This document shows, piece after piece, positions 32,974-41,959 of a DNA stretch of 64,000 nt (the first letter of the stretch is position 1; the number at the start of each line of letters is the position of its first letter). The notes under the pieces were generated by a model. That model searched no databases and had not been told where the DNA came from. It saw only the letters and a list, made by a program, of their open reading frames with translations. The stretch is from an uncultured Lachnospiraceae bacterium (lineage in GTDB: Bacteria > Bacillota > Clostridia > Lachnospirales > Lachnospiraceae), in NCBI GenBank assembly GCA_930972465.1, contig CAKNHF010000004.1:1-64000 (forward strand), written 5' to 3'. A program made the translations under genes and the position numbers.

Positions 32974-32999
32974 TTCCCGGCCATGACTCTGACCGGGAA
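32974..32999 (-). terminator. Terminator after small alarmone synthetase
   Basis: TTCCCGG (32974-32980) pairs with CCGGGAA (32993-32999), extended by one or more further pairs; T-rich DNA follows on the minus strand and TTTTTAT on the plus strand, just past the 33004 stop codon. Confidence 0.7.
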
Positions 33000-33003
33000 C
33001 TTT

Positions 33004-33750
33004 TTATATAAGGTTGATATCTATCTTTTTCAGTTTTTCATACAGTGCCTGAGGACCCGTGGTATCTTCCTTGATATTATCCATCTCGATCCGTATCTCC
33101 TGCATGGTCTCGTCCACATGGGCGATCTCATCCGCGCATTCTTTCAGACGCGCGATCACTTTCTCCGCATGCTCCACATTCTGCTTGTACTTGATCTGAT
33201 GCTCCAGACTTGCCCAGAAATCCATAGCAATGGTGCGGATCTGTACCTCTGCCTTCACTTCCTTCACCGACTCCGCGAAGAAGATCGGAACACTGATGAT
33301 CAGATGAAGGCTCCGGTATCCGTTGGGTTTGGGATTGCTGATATAGTCTTTCCTGCGGATCAGTTTGATATCGTCCTGTCTTGTCAGGGCATCCGCCAGG
33401 AGATAGATATCATCTATGTAGGAGCAGATCACCCGGATCCCGGCGATATCATTGAGATGCTCCTCAATATTCTCTCTCGTAGGCGGAATCCCCAGTCTCG
33501 CCATCTTCTCAATGATACTGGTCTGACTCTTCAGGCGGGTCTCGATCGAACTGATCGGATTTCTCTTATACCTCACCTCAAATTCCGTATCCAGCACCTC
33601 AAACTTCGTATTGATCTCCTTGATCGCGCAGGCATATCCCATCATCAGTTCTTTATAATCCAGCACATCGTCGAGCAGATCCATCGCCTGTCCCAGCAGC
33701 AGATTCCTGCCGTCTCCATTGAGAAACCCAAGCACGTTTTCTTTCTCCAT
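33004..33750 (-). CDS. Small alarmone synthetase (RelQ/YjbM-like GTP pyrophosphokinase)
   Basis: 248 residues with a single RelA/SpoT synthetase domain: IEKMARLGIPPTRENIEEHLNDIAGIRVICSYIDDIY, RRKDYISNPKPNGYRSLHLIISVPIFFAE and VEVQIRTIAMDFWASLEHQIKYK. It lacks hydrolase and ACT/TGS domains, so it makes (p)ppGpp from ATP and GDP/GTP. An N-terminal helical region and the C-terminal helix match tetrameric SAS1 enzymes. Start has an AAGGGAGA site. A structured RNA with a terminator lies about 300 bases upstream on the same strand. Confidence 0.92.
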   Translation of the reverse strand: MEKENVLGFLNGDGRNLLLGQAMDLLDDVLDYKELMMGYACAIKEINTKFEVLDTEFEVRYKRNPISSIETRLKSQTSIIEKMARLGIPPTRENIEEHLNDIAGIRVICSYIDDIYLLADALTRQDDIKLIRRKDYISNPKPNGYRSLHLIISVPIFFAESVKEVKAEVQIRTIAMDFWASLEHQIKYKQNVEHAEKVIARLKECADEIAHVDETMQEIRIEMDNIKEDTTGPQALYEKLKKIDINLI

Positions 33751-34050
33751 TTTTATCTCCCTTCTGACAGTTTTCTACTGTCCGGCTCATATCTCCTATT
33801 TTAGCCGTCCCGTCAGAGATCATCAATAAAAATAGACTATATTTTTTTGAAAATTGTTTGAAAATCATTTCCGAATTATTAAAATCGGTTATGGAAAGAC
33901 GCCAGGTACTCCTCACAGATCAAAGCCGTTAAGCGCTGTGGTAAAAGCAGAGGGCCCCTCCCCGACTGGTTTCAATCCGGAGCGGAAGCCGCCCTGCTCG
34001 CTCCCGCCGCCTGTTCTGTATCGATCGTAAGGTCCTTTCCTATAGAATTA
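33751..34050. other. Gene-free interval
   Basis: The 300 bases between the synthetase start and the RNA terminator at 34051 contain no convincing reading frame. The part near 33800-33890 is AT-rich and could hold the synthetase promoter. 33895-34040 is GC-rich, with a short frame ending in AAGASRAASAPD that may be a gene remnant. Nothing can be assigned. Confidence 0.4.
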
Positions 34051-34228
34051 AAAAAACCGGATAAGATATAAGCTTTTGCTTATCTCTTATCCGGTCCTGT
34101 CATTTCACCGAATGACTTTACCTCCGAGGAACAGGATCTGTCTCCTGCCTCTTATCCGGCCAGCCGCTCTCGCCCCGGCTGCCCCTCCGAGCAATGTGCA
34201 GTCTAGCACAAGTTTTTCTGTTTGTCAA
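34050..34228 (-). ncRNA. Tandem structured leader RNA with overlapping terminator
   Basis: Minus-strand promoter TTGACA (34223-34228)/TAGACT (34200-34205), spacer 17, starts an RNA of about 140 nt. Module 1 (34191-34149) and module 2 (34128-34084) share CUCGGAGG at the 5' end and CCGGAUAAGAG at the 3' end, enclosing different hairpins: CAGCCG/CGGCUG in module 1, GUCAUU/AAUGAC in module 2. The 3' strand of module 2 is also the 5' arm of an 18-base terminator stem (34056-34073 with 34078-34095, one mismatch), followed by seven U. The alternative pairings resemble a tandem-aptamer riboswitch. No known class was recognised. Confidence 0.7.
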
Positions 34229-34296
34229 ACAAACCGGGGATCTGTTAAACTCAGGATCCGGTCAGACCGGATTTCAGGTGTCCCGGGACCTGCGCC

Positions 34297-35193
34297 TCAC
34301 TCCAGGACTACGCATTGATTTCCCCGGGACTCAAACACGTCTTCAAACTGTTCTCTGTCATATTCCACCCGGCCGGAAATCGGATCCGCGATCGTCACTG
34401 TAGTTTCCGTATAGCCGATCAGCACTGCCCCGTGGTCGTTGGTACTCCAGTCCACATACGCACCGTCTTCCGTATACCACCCCTGGATGCTCCTCCTGTC
34501 CGCCATGGAAATCGTCACCCAGACAACCACGGGCTGTCCCTGGCTCACCCGTTCATAGAGTTCCTCCGGAGAACTCCCGGTCACATCCGCTGCCCGCATG
34601 GAACTCCCCTGATCGGCGAGATAACTGTCCGCCGCTGTCACGATAGCTCCTGTGCCGCATATGATCCCGTTTTCCGTAAAGGGATCACCGATGAAATACT
34701 TATTCATGTCCGTACCGTACAGCCTGCCGTCTGAACCATAGTAACGGTCTGCCGACGCCGTTGGCAGATACTCGGAGGCCATGACCGTCTTATCCACAGG
34801 ATAGCCGTAGTAGTTGAGCGCCATGGTCAGAGCCGTGATCTCACATCCCGTCGGCAGTTCCGGCATCTGATTTACAATGGGAAAGTCCTCGATCTGCGCC
34901 GAGGTGCTGACTTCTTCGGCGGCCTCATTTTCGACAGCCGCAGTTTCAACTGTTTCTTCCTCTGTGACTGCGTTTTCGGCAGCGGCATCTTCCGCCGCAT
35001 ATTCATCATTATCAGAGTTGGAACTATTTTCCCTGTTCGTTTCATTCATCTCCATACTCTGGATCCGCCCGGTCATCTTCTGTTCTTCTGATCCGCATGC
35101 CCCCTGAACACCGCAGCTGCCCTGAACTCCCAGTGCAACACAGGTCAGCAGGGTCAGGCTCAGGCTCACTCCTGTAATTATCTTTCCTGCCAT
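34297..35193 (-). CDS. Secreted C39-like cysteine protease
   Basis: 298 residues from the ATG at 35193, with an AAGGGAAAC site; an upstream TTG is less likely. A signal peptide (residues 1-25, KIITGVSLSLTLLTCVALG) leads to an acidic low-complexity linker (about 45-110, rich in Glu, Ala and Asn). The catalytic domain follows, with VNQMPELPTGCEITALTMALNYYGY carrying the active cysteine and TNDHGAVLIGY the histidine, ending PISGRVEYDREQFEDVFES. This is the peptidase_C39_2 type found in exported Firmicute proteins. The linker suggests cell-surface display or secretion. The target is unknown. Confidence 0.87.
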   Translation of the reverse strand: MAGKIITGVSLSLTLLTCVALGVQGSCGVQGACGSEEQKMTGRIQSMEMNETNRENSSNSDNDEYAAEDAAAENAVTEEETVETAAVENEAAEEVSTSAQIEDFPIVNQMPELPTGCEITALTMALNYYGYPVDKTVMASEYLPTASADRYYGSDGRLYGTDMNKYFIGDPFTENGIICGTGAIVTAADSYLADQGSSMRAADVTGSSPEELYERVSQGQPVVVWVTISMADRRSIQGWYTEDGAYVDWSTNDHGAVLIGYTETTVTIADPISGRVEYDREQFEDVFESRGNQCVVLE

Positions 35194-35323
35194 CTGTTTC
35201 CCTTCCGTCCTTTTCTCTTGTGAAATCTTCTGCAAACCTACCGCATCCTGTACTGCTGCAGGCGTGCGATTATGTTATTATTATTCCCTGCTTTGTTCAC
35301 TTAACTATCCGCAGATAAAAAAT

Positions 35324-35362
35324 GAGTGCAGACATAAGGACATTTCCCCTCTGTCTACACTC
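35324..35362 (-). terminator. Terminator after cytidylate-kinase-like gene
   Basis: GAGTGCAGAC (35324-35333) pairs with GTCTACACTC (35353-35362), one mismatch, followed on the minus strand by ATTTTTTAT. The remaining DNA from 35194 to 35443 shows no gene. Confidence 0.75.
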
Positions 35363-35443
35363 ACATTATAATTATAATTTTCCTTTTATGTCTAATACTT
35401 AAATTTCATCTTTTTTCATGCTTTCCAAGCATGTCTGTGGTTT

Positions 35444-36046
35444 TTACTCAAAGATTCCCTTGAGCACATTCACGCAGCCTTCGATCCCCAGCTTTGAAGA
35501 GTCCAGCACAACGTCGTAATTCTTCAGATCCTTCCACTCTTTTCCGGTATTTGCGCGGAAATACCCCGCTCTCTTTTTATTATAATATTTGCGGGTGGAT
35601 TCCGCCTCTTCCGGAGCGATCCCGTAATCTTTTATAATCCTGTTTTTTATCTCTTCCTCATTCTCAGAATGGATAAATACTTTGGCAACGCCCTTCTGTT
35701 CTCTCAGTGCCTCAGCAGCACAGTGTCCCAGGAAAATCGCCGGTCCTTCCATGGCAAGTCTGCGGATCTCAAGCTGCTCATCCAGGAAAACCTTCCCCTC
35801 CGTCGTCAGCATGCTCGGATCCCCTGCCTGCACACGACTCATGACAAACATGGAATAGATCAGGCTTCCTGTCGCCTTTTCCTCATACTGGTTGATCTGC
35901 TCTACCGGCATTCCCTGCTTCTTTGCCACTGCCTCCAGAATTTCTTTTCCATAACATGGAATGCCGCAGACTTCTGACAGTCTGCGCCCAATTTTAGTAC
36001 CTCCGCTTCCATATTCCCTTTCGATCGTAATATAACGAAATTTCAT
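35444..36046 (-). CDS. Cytidylate kinase-like family protein
   Basis: 200 residues of the cytidylate-kinase-like (Cmk2) P-loop family: N-terminal ITIEREYGSGGTKIGRRLSE is the characteristic glycine-rich loop, followed by IPCYGKEIL and AIFLGHCAAEALREQK, and a lid region RRAGYFRANTGKEW-like (KKRAGYFRANTGKEW). These small kinases are common in Clostridia, often near regulatory or transport genes, and their substrates are unproven; they differ from the housekeeping Cmk. Start has an AGGAGGTAGAGA site. Confidence 0.87.
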   Translation of the reverse strand: MKFRYITIEREYGSGGTKIGRRLSEVCGIPCYGKEILEAVAKKQGMPVEQINQYEEKATGSLIYSMFVMSRVQAGDPSMLTTEGKVFLDEQLEIRRLAMEGPAIFLGHCAAEALREQKGVAKVFIHSENEEEIKNRIIKDYGIAPEEAESTRKYYNKKRAGYFRANTGKEWKDLKNYDVVLDSSKLGIEGCVNVLKGIFE

Positions 36047-36300
36047 AGTCTCTCTACCTCCTGAAACGTCCGGACAGATATGTATGATCTCAAAGACAGT
36101 CTGACCGACGAATATTTTTCCGGTTATTTCTCACAAGTGTATTAATATTCACCCGTTGATTACCCTTTGCTATGGTATTATAATAATAAAAATATGTTTT
36201 CACCACAATGGACAGCTGATCATACGTGTGGTTTAATCCTCATTTTTTCAAATATGAGGATTAATTTGATTCATACATGCTGTCAGGAAGGATATTAATA

Positions 36301-36918
36301 ATGAGTCAGACAGAAAAACATGATCTTCGTTTCGTTAAAAATGAAAATCTGATTCGAAAAACATTCCGTGAAATGATGAAAGAAAACGAGTATGCAAAAA
36401 TATCGATCAAAGTACTTACAGAGAAAGCTCAGATCAATCGGAAAACTTTCTATCTGCATTATCCCTCTCTGGATCATCTGCTCACCAGCCTTCAGCTTGA
36501 GCTCATGTCCCCTGCTCTTGAAATGATCTCAAAGACTGCCTTTCCGGATGACGCAGAGCAGATTATACAGCATAGCTTTGAATTCATGGCTTCCCTTGAT
36601 CCTGTTGACAAAAAGATTCTCTCAAGCAAGGGACATTTTCCGGAGGGATTGAATCCTCCCGATCTGATCCGGGAGTACTTTTTCCGAAAATACGATCGTT
36701 TTCCCGGCTACACCCGCTTCGAGACCAATCTGATCATAACCTATTTTTCCGTCTCTCTCGGGGTGATCTACCGTCAGTGGGAGGTAGACGGACAACGGAT
36801 TCCCATTGAGGAAATGGTTCCTCTTGCCACACGTCTGATCCTGCGCGGACTGGACGGGGCCGGACTGACGGCAAAACAGGCAGGTAAAACGTATGATGAC
36901 AGACAGCGTGAGAAGTGA
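36301..36918 (+). CDS. TetR-family transcriptional regulator
   Basis: 205 residues from the ATG at 36301 (GGAAGG nine bases before). HTH region FVKNENLIRKTFREMMKENEYAKISIKVLTEKAQINRKTFYLHYPSLDHLLTSL. The C-terminal domain resembles the DhaS-like TetR_C_8 type (ITYFSVSLGVIYRQWEVDGQRIPIEEM). A stem-loop (36901-36911 with 36928-36938) encloses its stop codon. It may regulate the convergent genes downstream, which are remnants, or a distant target. Confidence 0.91.
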   Translation: MSQTEKHDLRFVKNENLIRKTFREMMKENEYAKISIKVLTEKAQINRKTFYLHYPSLDHLLTSLQLELMSPALEMISKTAFPDDAEQIIQHSFEFMASLDPVDKKILSSKGHFPEGLNPPDLIREYFFRKYDRFPGYTRFETNLIITYFSVSLGVIYRQWEVDGQRIPIEEMVPLATRLILRGLDGAGLTAKQAGKTYDDRQREK

Positions 36919-36958
36919 CCTGTGTCATATCTCACGCTGTAAAGCTGTGCTTTTCCTT

Positions 36959-37085
36959 TATACATGGAGATCTTTATAATAATATTCCAGATCCCGGTCT
37001 GTGATCTCCCGGATCACTCTGCACGGATTTCCTGCTGCTACCGAGTTTGGCGGAACATCCTGGAGCACCACGCTTATCGATCCAT
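36959..37085 (-). pseudogene. Hexapeptide-repeat acetyltransferase C-terminal remnant
   Basis: About 40 codons read SVVLQDVPPNSVAAGNPCRVIREITDRDLEYYYKDLHV, the end of a maltose/galactoside O-acetyltransferase. All the catalytic left-handed helix upstream is gone and no stop codon ends the homology; the frame simply runs antisense to the TetR gene. Confidence 0.8.
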
Positions 37086-37093
37086 TCACCGGA

Positions 37094-37219
37094 TCATGAT
37101 AACAGTTGCTCTTTTACATGTTTGATATACTTTTCCGCCGCAATCCCGAAAGGCTGATATCTCTTCCAGACAAGAGCGCAGTCTGCCTTCAATTCGGGCT
37201 TCAGCGGCCTGTATGTGAT
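37094..37219 (-). pseudogene. LysR-type C-terminal remnant
   Basis: About 41 codons, ITYRPLKPELKADCALVWKR then YQPFGIAAEKYIKHVKEQLLS and a TGA, match the last part of a LysR effector domain. Nothing of the HTH remains. It lies between the acetyltransferase remnant and the iron alcohol dehydrogenase. Confidence 0.75.
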
Positions 37220-37237
37220 CTTTGCCTTAAATACCTA

Positions 37238-38410
37238 TCAACGGTAAGATCTCTCATAGATCGCCGCGCACTCCTCGTCCGTCATCTGGACCGGATCCGC
37301 CATGAACAGTCCTCCCATAGTCGCGCGTGCGTTCTTTGCCAGTGTCATGCATTCCTCTTTCCTGATGCCGTAGTCGGACATCTTCAGATCCGCCACGCCG
37401 CATGCCTCCTGCAGCTCAACGAGCGCCGTCACAAAATCCATGGGGTCTTTCGCGTCAGTCTTTCCCAGTGCCTGTGCCATGCGGATAAACCGCTCGTCGC
37501 AGCAGTGTTTGTTTACAAAATGGGTGTAATACTCTTTTGAGATCATGATCAGTCCCGCGCCGTGAGGCAGATCCTGATGGTAGGCGCTCATGGCGTGCTC
37601 CATGGCATGTTCGCTGGTGCAGGTTCCCACTACCATGGAATAACCTGACATGGTATTTGCAAATGCCACATGCTCACGGGCTTCCATATCACTTCCGTCT
37701 TTCACTGCCCGCGCCAGATATTTTCCGATATTCTCGATGGCCGCAAGCTGAACCATATCGCCCATCAGACTGGTCACGCCGGACATGTAGCCCTCCGTAG
37801 AGTGGAACAGCGCATCAAAACCCTGATATGCCGTAAATTTCGGCGGAACTGTTGCCATCAGCTCCGGATCCACCACCGCGATCACCGGGAACAAACTGTC
37901 CATGCCGCCGCAGCCGATCTTCTCGTTGGTCTCCGGATTCGTCACAACGCCCCACTGATCCACCTCGGAACCTGTACCTGCCGTGGTCGTGATCGCGATC
38001 AGCGGGAGAGTCGGGTTGACCAGCGGCTGCATCTTACCGGTAGAACCTGCAACATAATCCCACAGATCCCCCGGCTGGAGCGCGTACATCGCCATGATCT
38101 TCGCCGCATCCATGACAGAGCCTCCGCCCAGAGCCACAACAAAATCACATCCGTTGTCGCGGGCGTACCTTCCGCCCTCCTCCACTACGGATTTCAGCGG
38201 GTTGGCTCCCACTTTGTCAAAAAGGACCGTCTCAACACCCGCCTGATGCAGTTCCTCCATCGTGCGGTCAAGAGAACCGTTCTCCCTTGTAGATTTTCCG
38301 TTTGAGATCACCACCATTGCTTTCTTTCCCGGCATGGTCTGCTCATGAAGATGGCTGAGCTGTCCTGCGCCGAAAAGTACTCTTGTAGGGTCAAAAAAAT
38401 TGTAATTCAT
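37238..38410 (-). CDS. Iron-containing alcohol dehydrogenase
   Basis: 390 residues from the ATG at 38410 (GAGGAGGTAAC). N-terminal NAD(P)-binding half: NYNFFDPTRVLFGAGQ, KAMVVISNGKS, VVALGGGSVMDAAKIMA. The helical half has the metal ligands in AYQGFDALFHSTEGYMSG and DLPHGAGLIMISKEYYTHF; the TTTAGTGSEVDQWGVVTN motif is intact. Group III ADHs reduce aldehydes to alcohols such as butanol or 1,3-propanediol, anaerobically. The substrate is not defined. It is followed by small remnants and preceded by a MATE gene on the same strand. Confidence 0.93.
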   Translation of the reverse strand: MNYNFFDPTRVLFGAGQLSHLHEQTMPGKKAMVVISNGKSTRENGSLDRTMEELHQAGVETVLFDKVGANPLKSVVEEGGRYARDNGCDFVVALGGGSVMDAAKIMAMYALQPGDLWDYVAGSTGKMQPLVNPTLPLIAITTTAGTGSEVDQWGVVTNPETNEKIGCGGMDSLFPVIAVVDPELMATVPPKFTAYQGFDALFHSTEGYMSGVTSLMGDMVQLAAIENIGKYLARAVKDGSDMEAREHVAFANTMSGYSMVVGTCTSEHAMEHAMSAYHQDLPHGAGLIMISKEYYTHFVNKHCCDERFIRMAQALGKTDAKDPMDFVTALVELQEACGVADLKMSDYGIRKEECMTLAKNARATMGGLFMADPVQMTDEECAAIYERSYR

Positions 38411-38477
38411 ACTGTTACCTCCTCTGAAATCTAATCTATATCTAACCATGCTCATCGCATGGAGGATAACTGTTTTC

Positions 38478-39899
38478 CTATCCGATCACACGGAACTCTT
38501 TCCACTTTCCTCTCCGGAATCTGATCCAGAAGAACATTGCCCGGATCATCCAGTCCAGACACATGGCGAACGCGATCCCGATCACCCCCAGGTCCAGGAA
38601 GATTCCGAACAGGATTGAGAATACCACGCGGCATCCGATGGTGGAAAAAATACTCACATACATGGTATATCTCACATCCCCCGCTGCTCTCAGCCCGTTT
38701 GCGAGAGCGCCGGAAAGAGGATAGAACAGAGCGTTAAAGATATTGTGTATGATGACCAGGACCACCACCAGATCCGCCGCCTCATCCGACAGCGCATATC
38801 CCTTCAGGACAAGGGGCGTCGCAGCCAGGATCAGGGCATTCCATAGGATCGATGCAAGGAAGGTGATCCGCAGCAGTTTCTTCATATAATATTCCGCTGC
38901 TTCCGTATCTCCCGCTCCCATGCACTGCCCGATCACAGTGACAAAGGCAAGCCCCAGGGCGGTCCCCATCAGTGCCGCCACGGACCAGAAGCTCTGCGCC
39001 ACTCCATTCGCCGCGATCTGCACGGTCCCGAACAGGGCAGTGATGCTGCTGAGAGCGACTTTCGTGAGCTGAAACAGCCCGTTCTCGATCCCGTTGGGCA
39101 CGGCAATACTCAGAATTCTCTTCACCATGCTGCCCTCCCATCGGAAGATATTTTTCCAGACAAGGCGGACGCTGACCGGACAGTTCTTTTTCCGGAAACA
39201 GAGAATCAGGATCACCACTGCGGAAAATGTCCTGGCGATCAGGGACGGATACGCGACCCCCGCCACGCCTGCGTGGAGTACGAACACCCCAACGGCATTC
39301 CCGACGATATTAATCCCGTTTGAAGCCAGAGAGATATTCATGGTCACACCGGTCTTTCCCATACTCCGGTAGACTGCCGCCCCGGCGTTATAGATCGCGA
39401 TCGCCGGATAGGAATATGCCGAGATCTGAAGGTATGTCACGCACACCTCCATCACATCCGGGTCCACCTCTCCGAACAGGAGCCTCAGGAGCTGACGGTT
39501 CAGCGCCAGAGAGAAAACTGTCACCGCCGCGGAAAAGACTGCTGCGATCATCACCAGTTGTCCTGCGGAGAGATTTCCGTTCTTCTCATCCCTGCTGCCG
39601 ATATACTGGCTTACCACCACGGCGCCGCCGGCCGCCAGCGCAGAAAACAGAAAGATAAAAACCATATTGAACATATTCACAAGGGATACGCCGGATACCG
39701 CCGCCTCCCCAGCATAGCTGACCATGAACGTATCGGAAACCCCAACCAGCACCTCCAGAAGCTGTTCCAGGAAAAGCGGGACGATCAGGATCTTCAGATC
39801 ATGGTTTGAAAAGATCTTTCTCTCATCCGGTATTGTCCCTGCCGGCTCTGTCAGCCGGTATATCAGTCCTCTCATCAGAATTTCCCTCTTATCCTTCAT
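38478..39899 (-). CDS. MATE-family efflux transporter
   Basis: 473 residues, about twelve helices. N-terminal helix region LKILIVPLFLEQLLEVLVGVSDTFMVSYAGEAAVSGVSLVN is typical of MATE, as are VSQYIGSRDEKN and VAQSFWSVAALMGTALGLAFVTVIGQCMGAGD in the second half. A promoter with TTGGAT and TATACT (spacer 18) lies just upstream near 39910-39940. There is no neighbouring regulator. Substrate unknown. Confidence 0.93.
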   Translation of the reverse strand: MKDKREILMRGLIYRLTEPAGTIPDERKIFSNHDLKILIVPLFLEQLLEVLVGVSDTFMVSYAGEAAVSGVSLVNMFNMVFIFLFSALAAGGAVVVSQYIGSRDEKNGNLSAGQLVMIAAVFSAAVTVFSLALNRQLLRLLFGEVDPDVMEVCVTYLQISAYSYPAIAIYNAGAAVYRSMGKTGVTMNISLASNGINIVGNAVGVFVLHAGVAGVAYPSLIARTFSAVVILILCFRKKNCPVSVRLVWKNIFRWEGSMVKRILSIAVPNGIENGLFQLTKVALSSITALFGTVQIAANGVAQSFWSVAALMGTALGLAFVTVIGQCMGAGDTEAAEYYMKKLLRITFLASILWNALILAATPLVLKGYALSDEAADLVVVLVIIHNIFNALFYPLSGALANGLRAAGDVRYTMYVSIFSTIGCRVVFSILFGIFLDLGVIGIAFAMCLDWMIRAMFFWIRFRRGKWKEFRVIG

Positions 39900-39987
39900 T
39901 TCTTTCAGCTAAAAGTATAGTTCTTTGGCAGAAATATATCCAATACTTAGTTTTCATATGACGACATGCCCCGAAAGCATGAAAAAA

Positions 39988-40030
39988 GGATTCCGAATGC
40001 GGAGAGGAAAACTCTCCGCATTCGGAATCC
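39988..40030. terminator. Strong bidirectional terminator
   Basis: A perfect 19-base stem GGATTCCGAATGCGGAGAG/CTCTCCGCATTCGGAATCC with a five-base loop, flanked by six T on each strand. On the minus strand it ends transcripts from the dehydratase/activator genes before the MATE promoter. 40031-40101 has no gene. Confidence 0.88.
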
Positions 40031-40101
40031 TTTTTTCTCGGTTTCTGCCTATTCTTCTGTATTGCAGCAGCACACTTCTTTCTTATGCTGTCAGAAATAA
40101 A

Positions 40102-40196
40102 TTCAAGACTCGCTCGCGAGTCTTGGCGCGGGATTCGGGCCGGCATCAGCCGACATAATACTTCTCCGAATCCCTGCGCTCTTCGTTCCACTACGG
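40102..40196. repeat. 95-bp palindromic repeat module
   Basis: This copy differs from 28296-28390 (inverted) at only two of 95 bases. It begins with TTCAAGACTCGCTCGCGAGT, continues as GGCGCGGGATTCGG, a GCCGGCATCAGCCGAC hairpin and CCGAATCCC, and ends CACTACGG. GGGATTCGG and CCGAATCCC pair to close a larger stem. It lies about 55 bases past the stop codon of the activator gene. Confidence 0.88.
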
Positions 40197-40252
40197 TTCT
40201 CAAACCAGAGGTCTTCTCATATGCTACTCACCGATATTTCATCCGGCATCAC

Positions 40253-41959
40253 TCAGTTCATCTTCTCCAGCGCGTACACCGCCGCTCCGGCAGCTCCGAC
40301 GATCTCCGGCTCCTCACAGATATAGAGCTTCGATCCGATCTTCTCCTCCACGGCTCGCACCACACCCGGGTTCTTCGCCACTCCGCCGGTCATCATGAAC
40401 TCCGGCTCCATACCCACCCGGCGGAGCAGCCCGGACGCCTTATTGGCAATCGCGTAACAGACTCCGTCCGCGATGTCCGCCTTCTCTTTGTTGTTTGCGA
40501 TCAGAGAAATCACCTCGGACTCGGCAAAGACGGAACACATGCTTGTGATCTCAATCTTCTCCTGAGAGGTCAGGGCAATGGCACCCAGCTCATCCAGAGA
40601 GACCTCCAGAGTCCGGGCGATCATTTCAAGGAATCTTCCCGTTCCGGCAGCACATTTGTCGTTCATGACAAAGTCCTTCACCTCGCCGTTTTCGTTCAGG
40701 CGGATCGCCTTGCTGTCCTGCCCTCCGATATCCAGGATCGTCCGGATCTTCGGATTGAAATAGTGGGCTCCCTTGCCGTGACAGCTGATCTCCGTCACGT
40801 TCTCATCGGCAAACGAGATGCTGACGCGGCCGTAGCCGGTGGACACGATCCAGGAGATATCCTCCCTGGTCAGTCCCGCCTTCTCAAGCACGTCGTTTAA
40901 CGCACGTTCCGCGCTGACGCCGGATTTCGCTCCGGTGCGCACCACGGAGAACGCCTTTATCTTCCTGTCCTGATCCATAATGACCGCATTGGTCGATGTA
41001 GATCCGCTGTCGATTCCCATCACATACATTGGTCCGTCTCCCTTCTTCCATCTCTCTATAGCATCCCGCATTTTTCCCGCTCTTCCTGTTCGGTTTTGTA
41101 CGCCGTCCCGTCCGGATGACAACGATTCAAGGAACGCCTCGATCCTGGTCCTGACCTGGCCGCCGCTCTGCCTGGTGTAGTCCGTCTCAAGCAGGAGCAG
41201 AGGCCTGTCGATCCACTCCTTCAGCCAGGCATACTCATAGGCATAATTATCACAGAACTGTACCGTATGATAGATGATCCCGTCCACGCTTCCCGCGCTC
41301 CTTCTGATCAGCTCATCCCGGTTCGACGCCTGCTCCATGCGCATGCAGGGGAACTGGCTCAGAAGCCCTCTGGCGTATCCGCTTATTACATCGTCTTCCT
41401 CCACCAGGACCTTTCTCCCCAGTCCGGTACAGGTCAGGTCGAAAGCTACATTGGCGCCGTTCTCCGCCAGGATCTTCTTAATGCTCTCATTGGCCCTGGC
41501 TCCGATGATGCCGATATTAACAGAACCGTTTTTTACGGCATACTGCTGTTCTTCCTCTTTTCCTTTCAGGTATCCGCAGAACTCCTCTTCGTCAAATGTC
41601 TCCCCTGAAAATTCCTCATACTCGCGGATCATGGCCCGGATCCGCTGCTCATAGAGCGTGATCCCCGCGTCTTTCGTGGTCCGGGGCGTATCCAGCATGT
41701 AAATGAATTTATCCGGGAATTCTTCCTTTAGTATGTCATAAAGCCTGCGGATACTGTCACAGCAGGTAGTCAGGATCACGCCTTCGTACTTACCGCTCAT
41801 GACCTCTTCCAGCACCCCTTTTGCAAAACTGCAGATATTGGGATGCATCCGGATCTCCGCCTGATTGAAGTTGGTCACATCCGGCTCGATCCGTTCCATC
41901 TGGACTCCCATGGACTCAAAGAGTTCCACCGGAGCATATTTACATATATAACCTAGCAT
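40253..41959 (-). CDS. Fused 2-hydroxyacyl-CoA dehydratase subunit and BadF/BcrA-type ATPase activator
   Basis: 568 residues. Residues 1-265 resemble a HgdA/B-type dehydratase subunit (LTTCCDSIRRLYDILKEEFPDKFIYMLDTPRTT, FDLTCTGLGRKVLVEEDD). Residues about 310-565 are an HgdC/BcrA-like ATPase: GIDSGSTSTNAVIM, IVSTGYGRVSISFADENVTEISCHGKGAHYFNP, ILDIGGQDSKAI, NDKCAAGTGRFLE and MCSVFAESEVISL, where the two cysteines ligate the interfacial 4Fe-4S cluster, and MMTGGVAKNPGVV. Activators pass one electron to the dehydratase using ATP. The fusion of the two roles in one chain is like YjiL-type relatives with an extra domain. It overlaps the next gene by seven bases. Confidence 0.88.
   Translation of the reverse strand: MLGYICKYAPVELFESMGVQMERIEPDVTNFNQAEIRMHPNICSFAKGVLEEVMSGKYEGVILTTCCDSIRRLYDILKEEFPDKFIYMLDTPRTTKDAGITLYEQRIRAMIREYEEFSGETFDEEEFCGYLKGKEEEQQYAVKNGSVNIGIIGARANESIKKILAENGANVAFDLTCTGLGRKVLVEEDDVISGYARGLLSQFPCMRMEQASNRDELIRRSAGSVDGIIYHTVQFCDNYAYEYAWLKEWIDRPLLLLETDYTRQSGGQVRTRIEAFLESLSSGRDGVQNRTGRAGKMRDAIERWKKGDGPMYVMGIDSGSTSTNAVIMDQDRKIKAFSVVRTGAKSGVSAERALNDVLEKAGLTREDISWIVSTGYGRVSISFADENVTEISCHGKGAHYFNPKIRTILDIGGQDSKAIRLNENGEVKDFVMNDKCAAGTGRFLEMIARTLEVSLDELGAIALTSQEKIEITSMCSVFAESEVISLIANNKEKADIADGVCYAIANKASGLLRRVGMEPEFMMTGGVAKNPGVVRAVEEKIGSKLYICEEPEIVGAAGAAVYALEKMN

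Noticed and set aside
33895-34040. Coding gene between the alarmone synthetase and the RNA
   Set aside because: Only short GC-rich frames without RBS or recognisable motifs; at most a relic.
34084-34191. c-di-AMP, glycine, SRP or 6S RNA identity for the tandem RNA
   Set aside because: The conserved CUCGGAGG and GGAUAAGAG blocks do not match the cores I know for these classes, and the SRP loop GGAAGGAAGC is absent.
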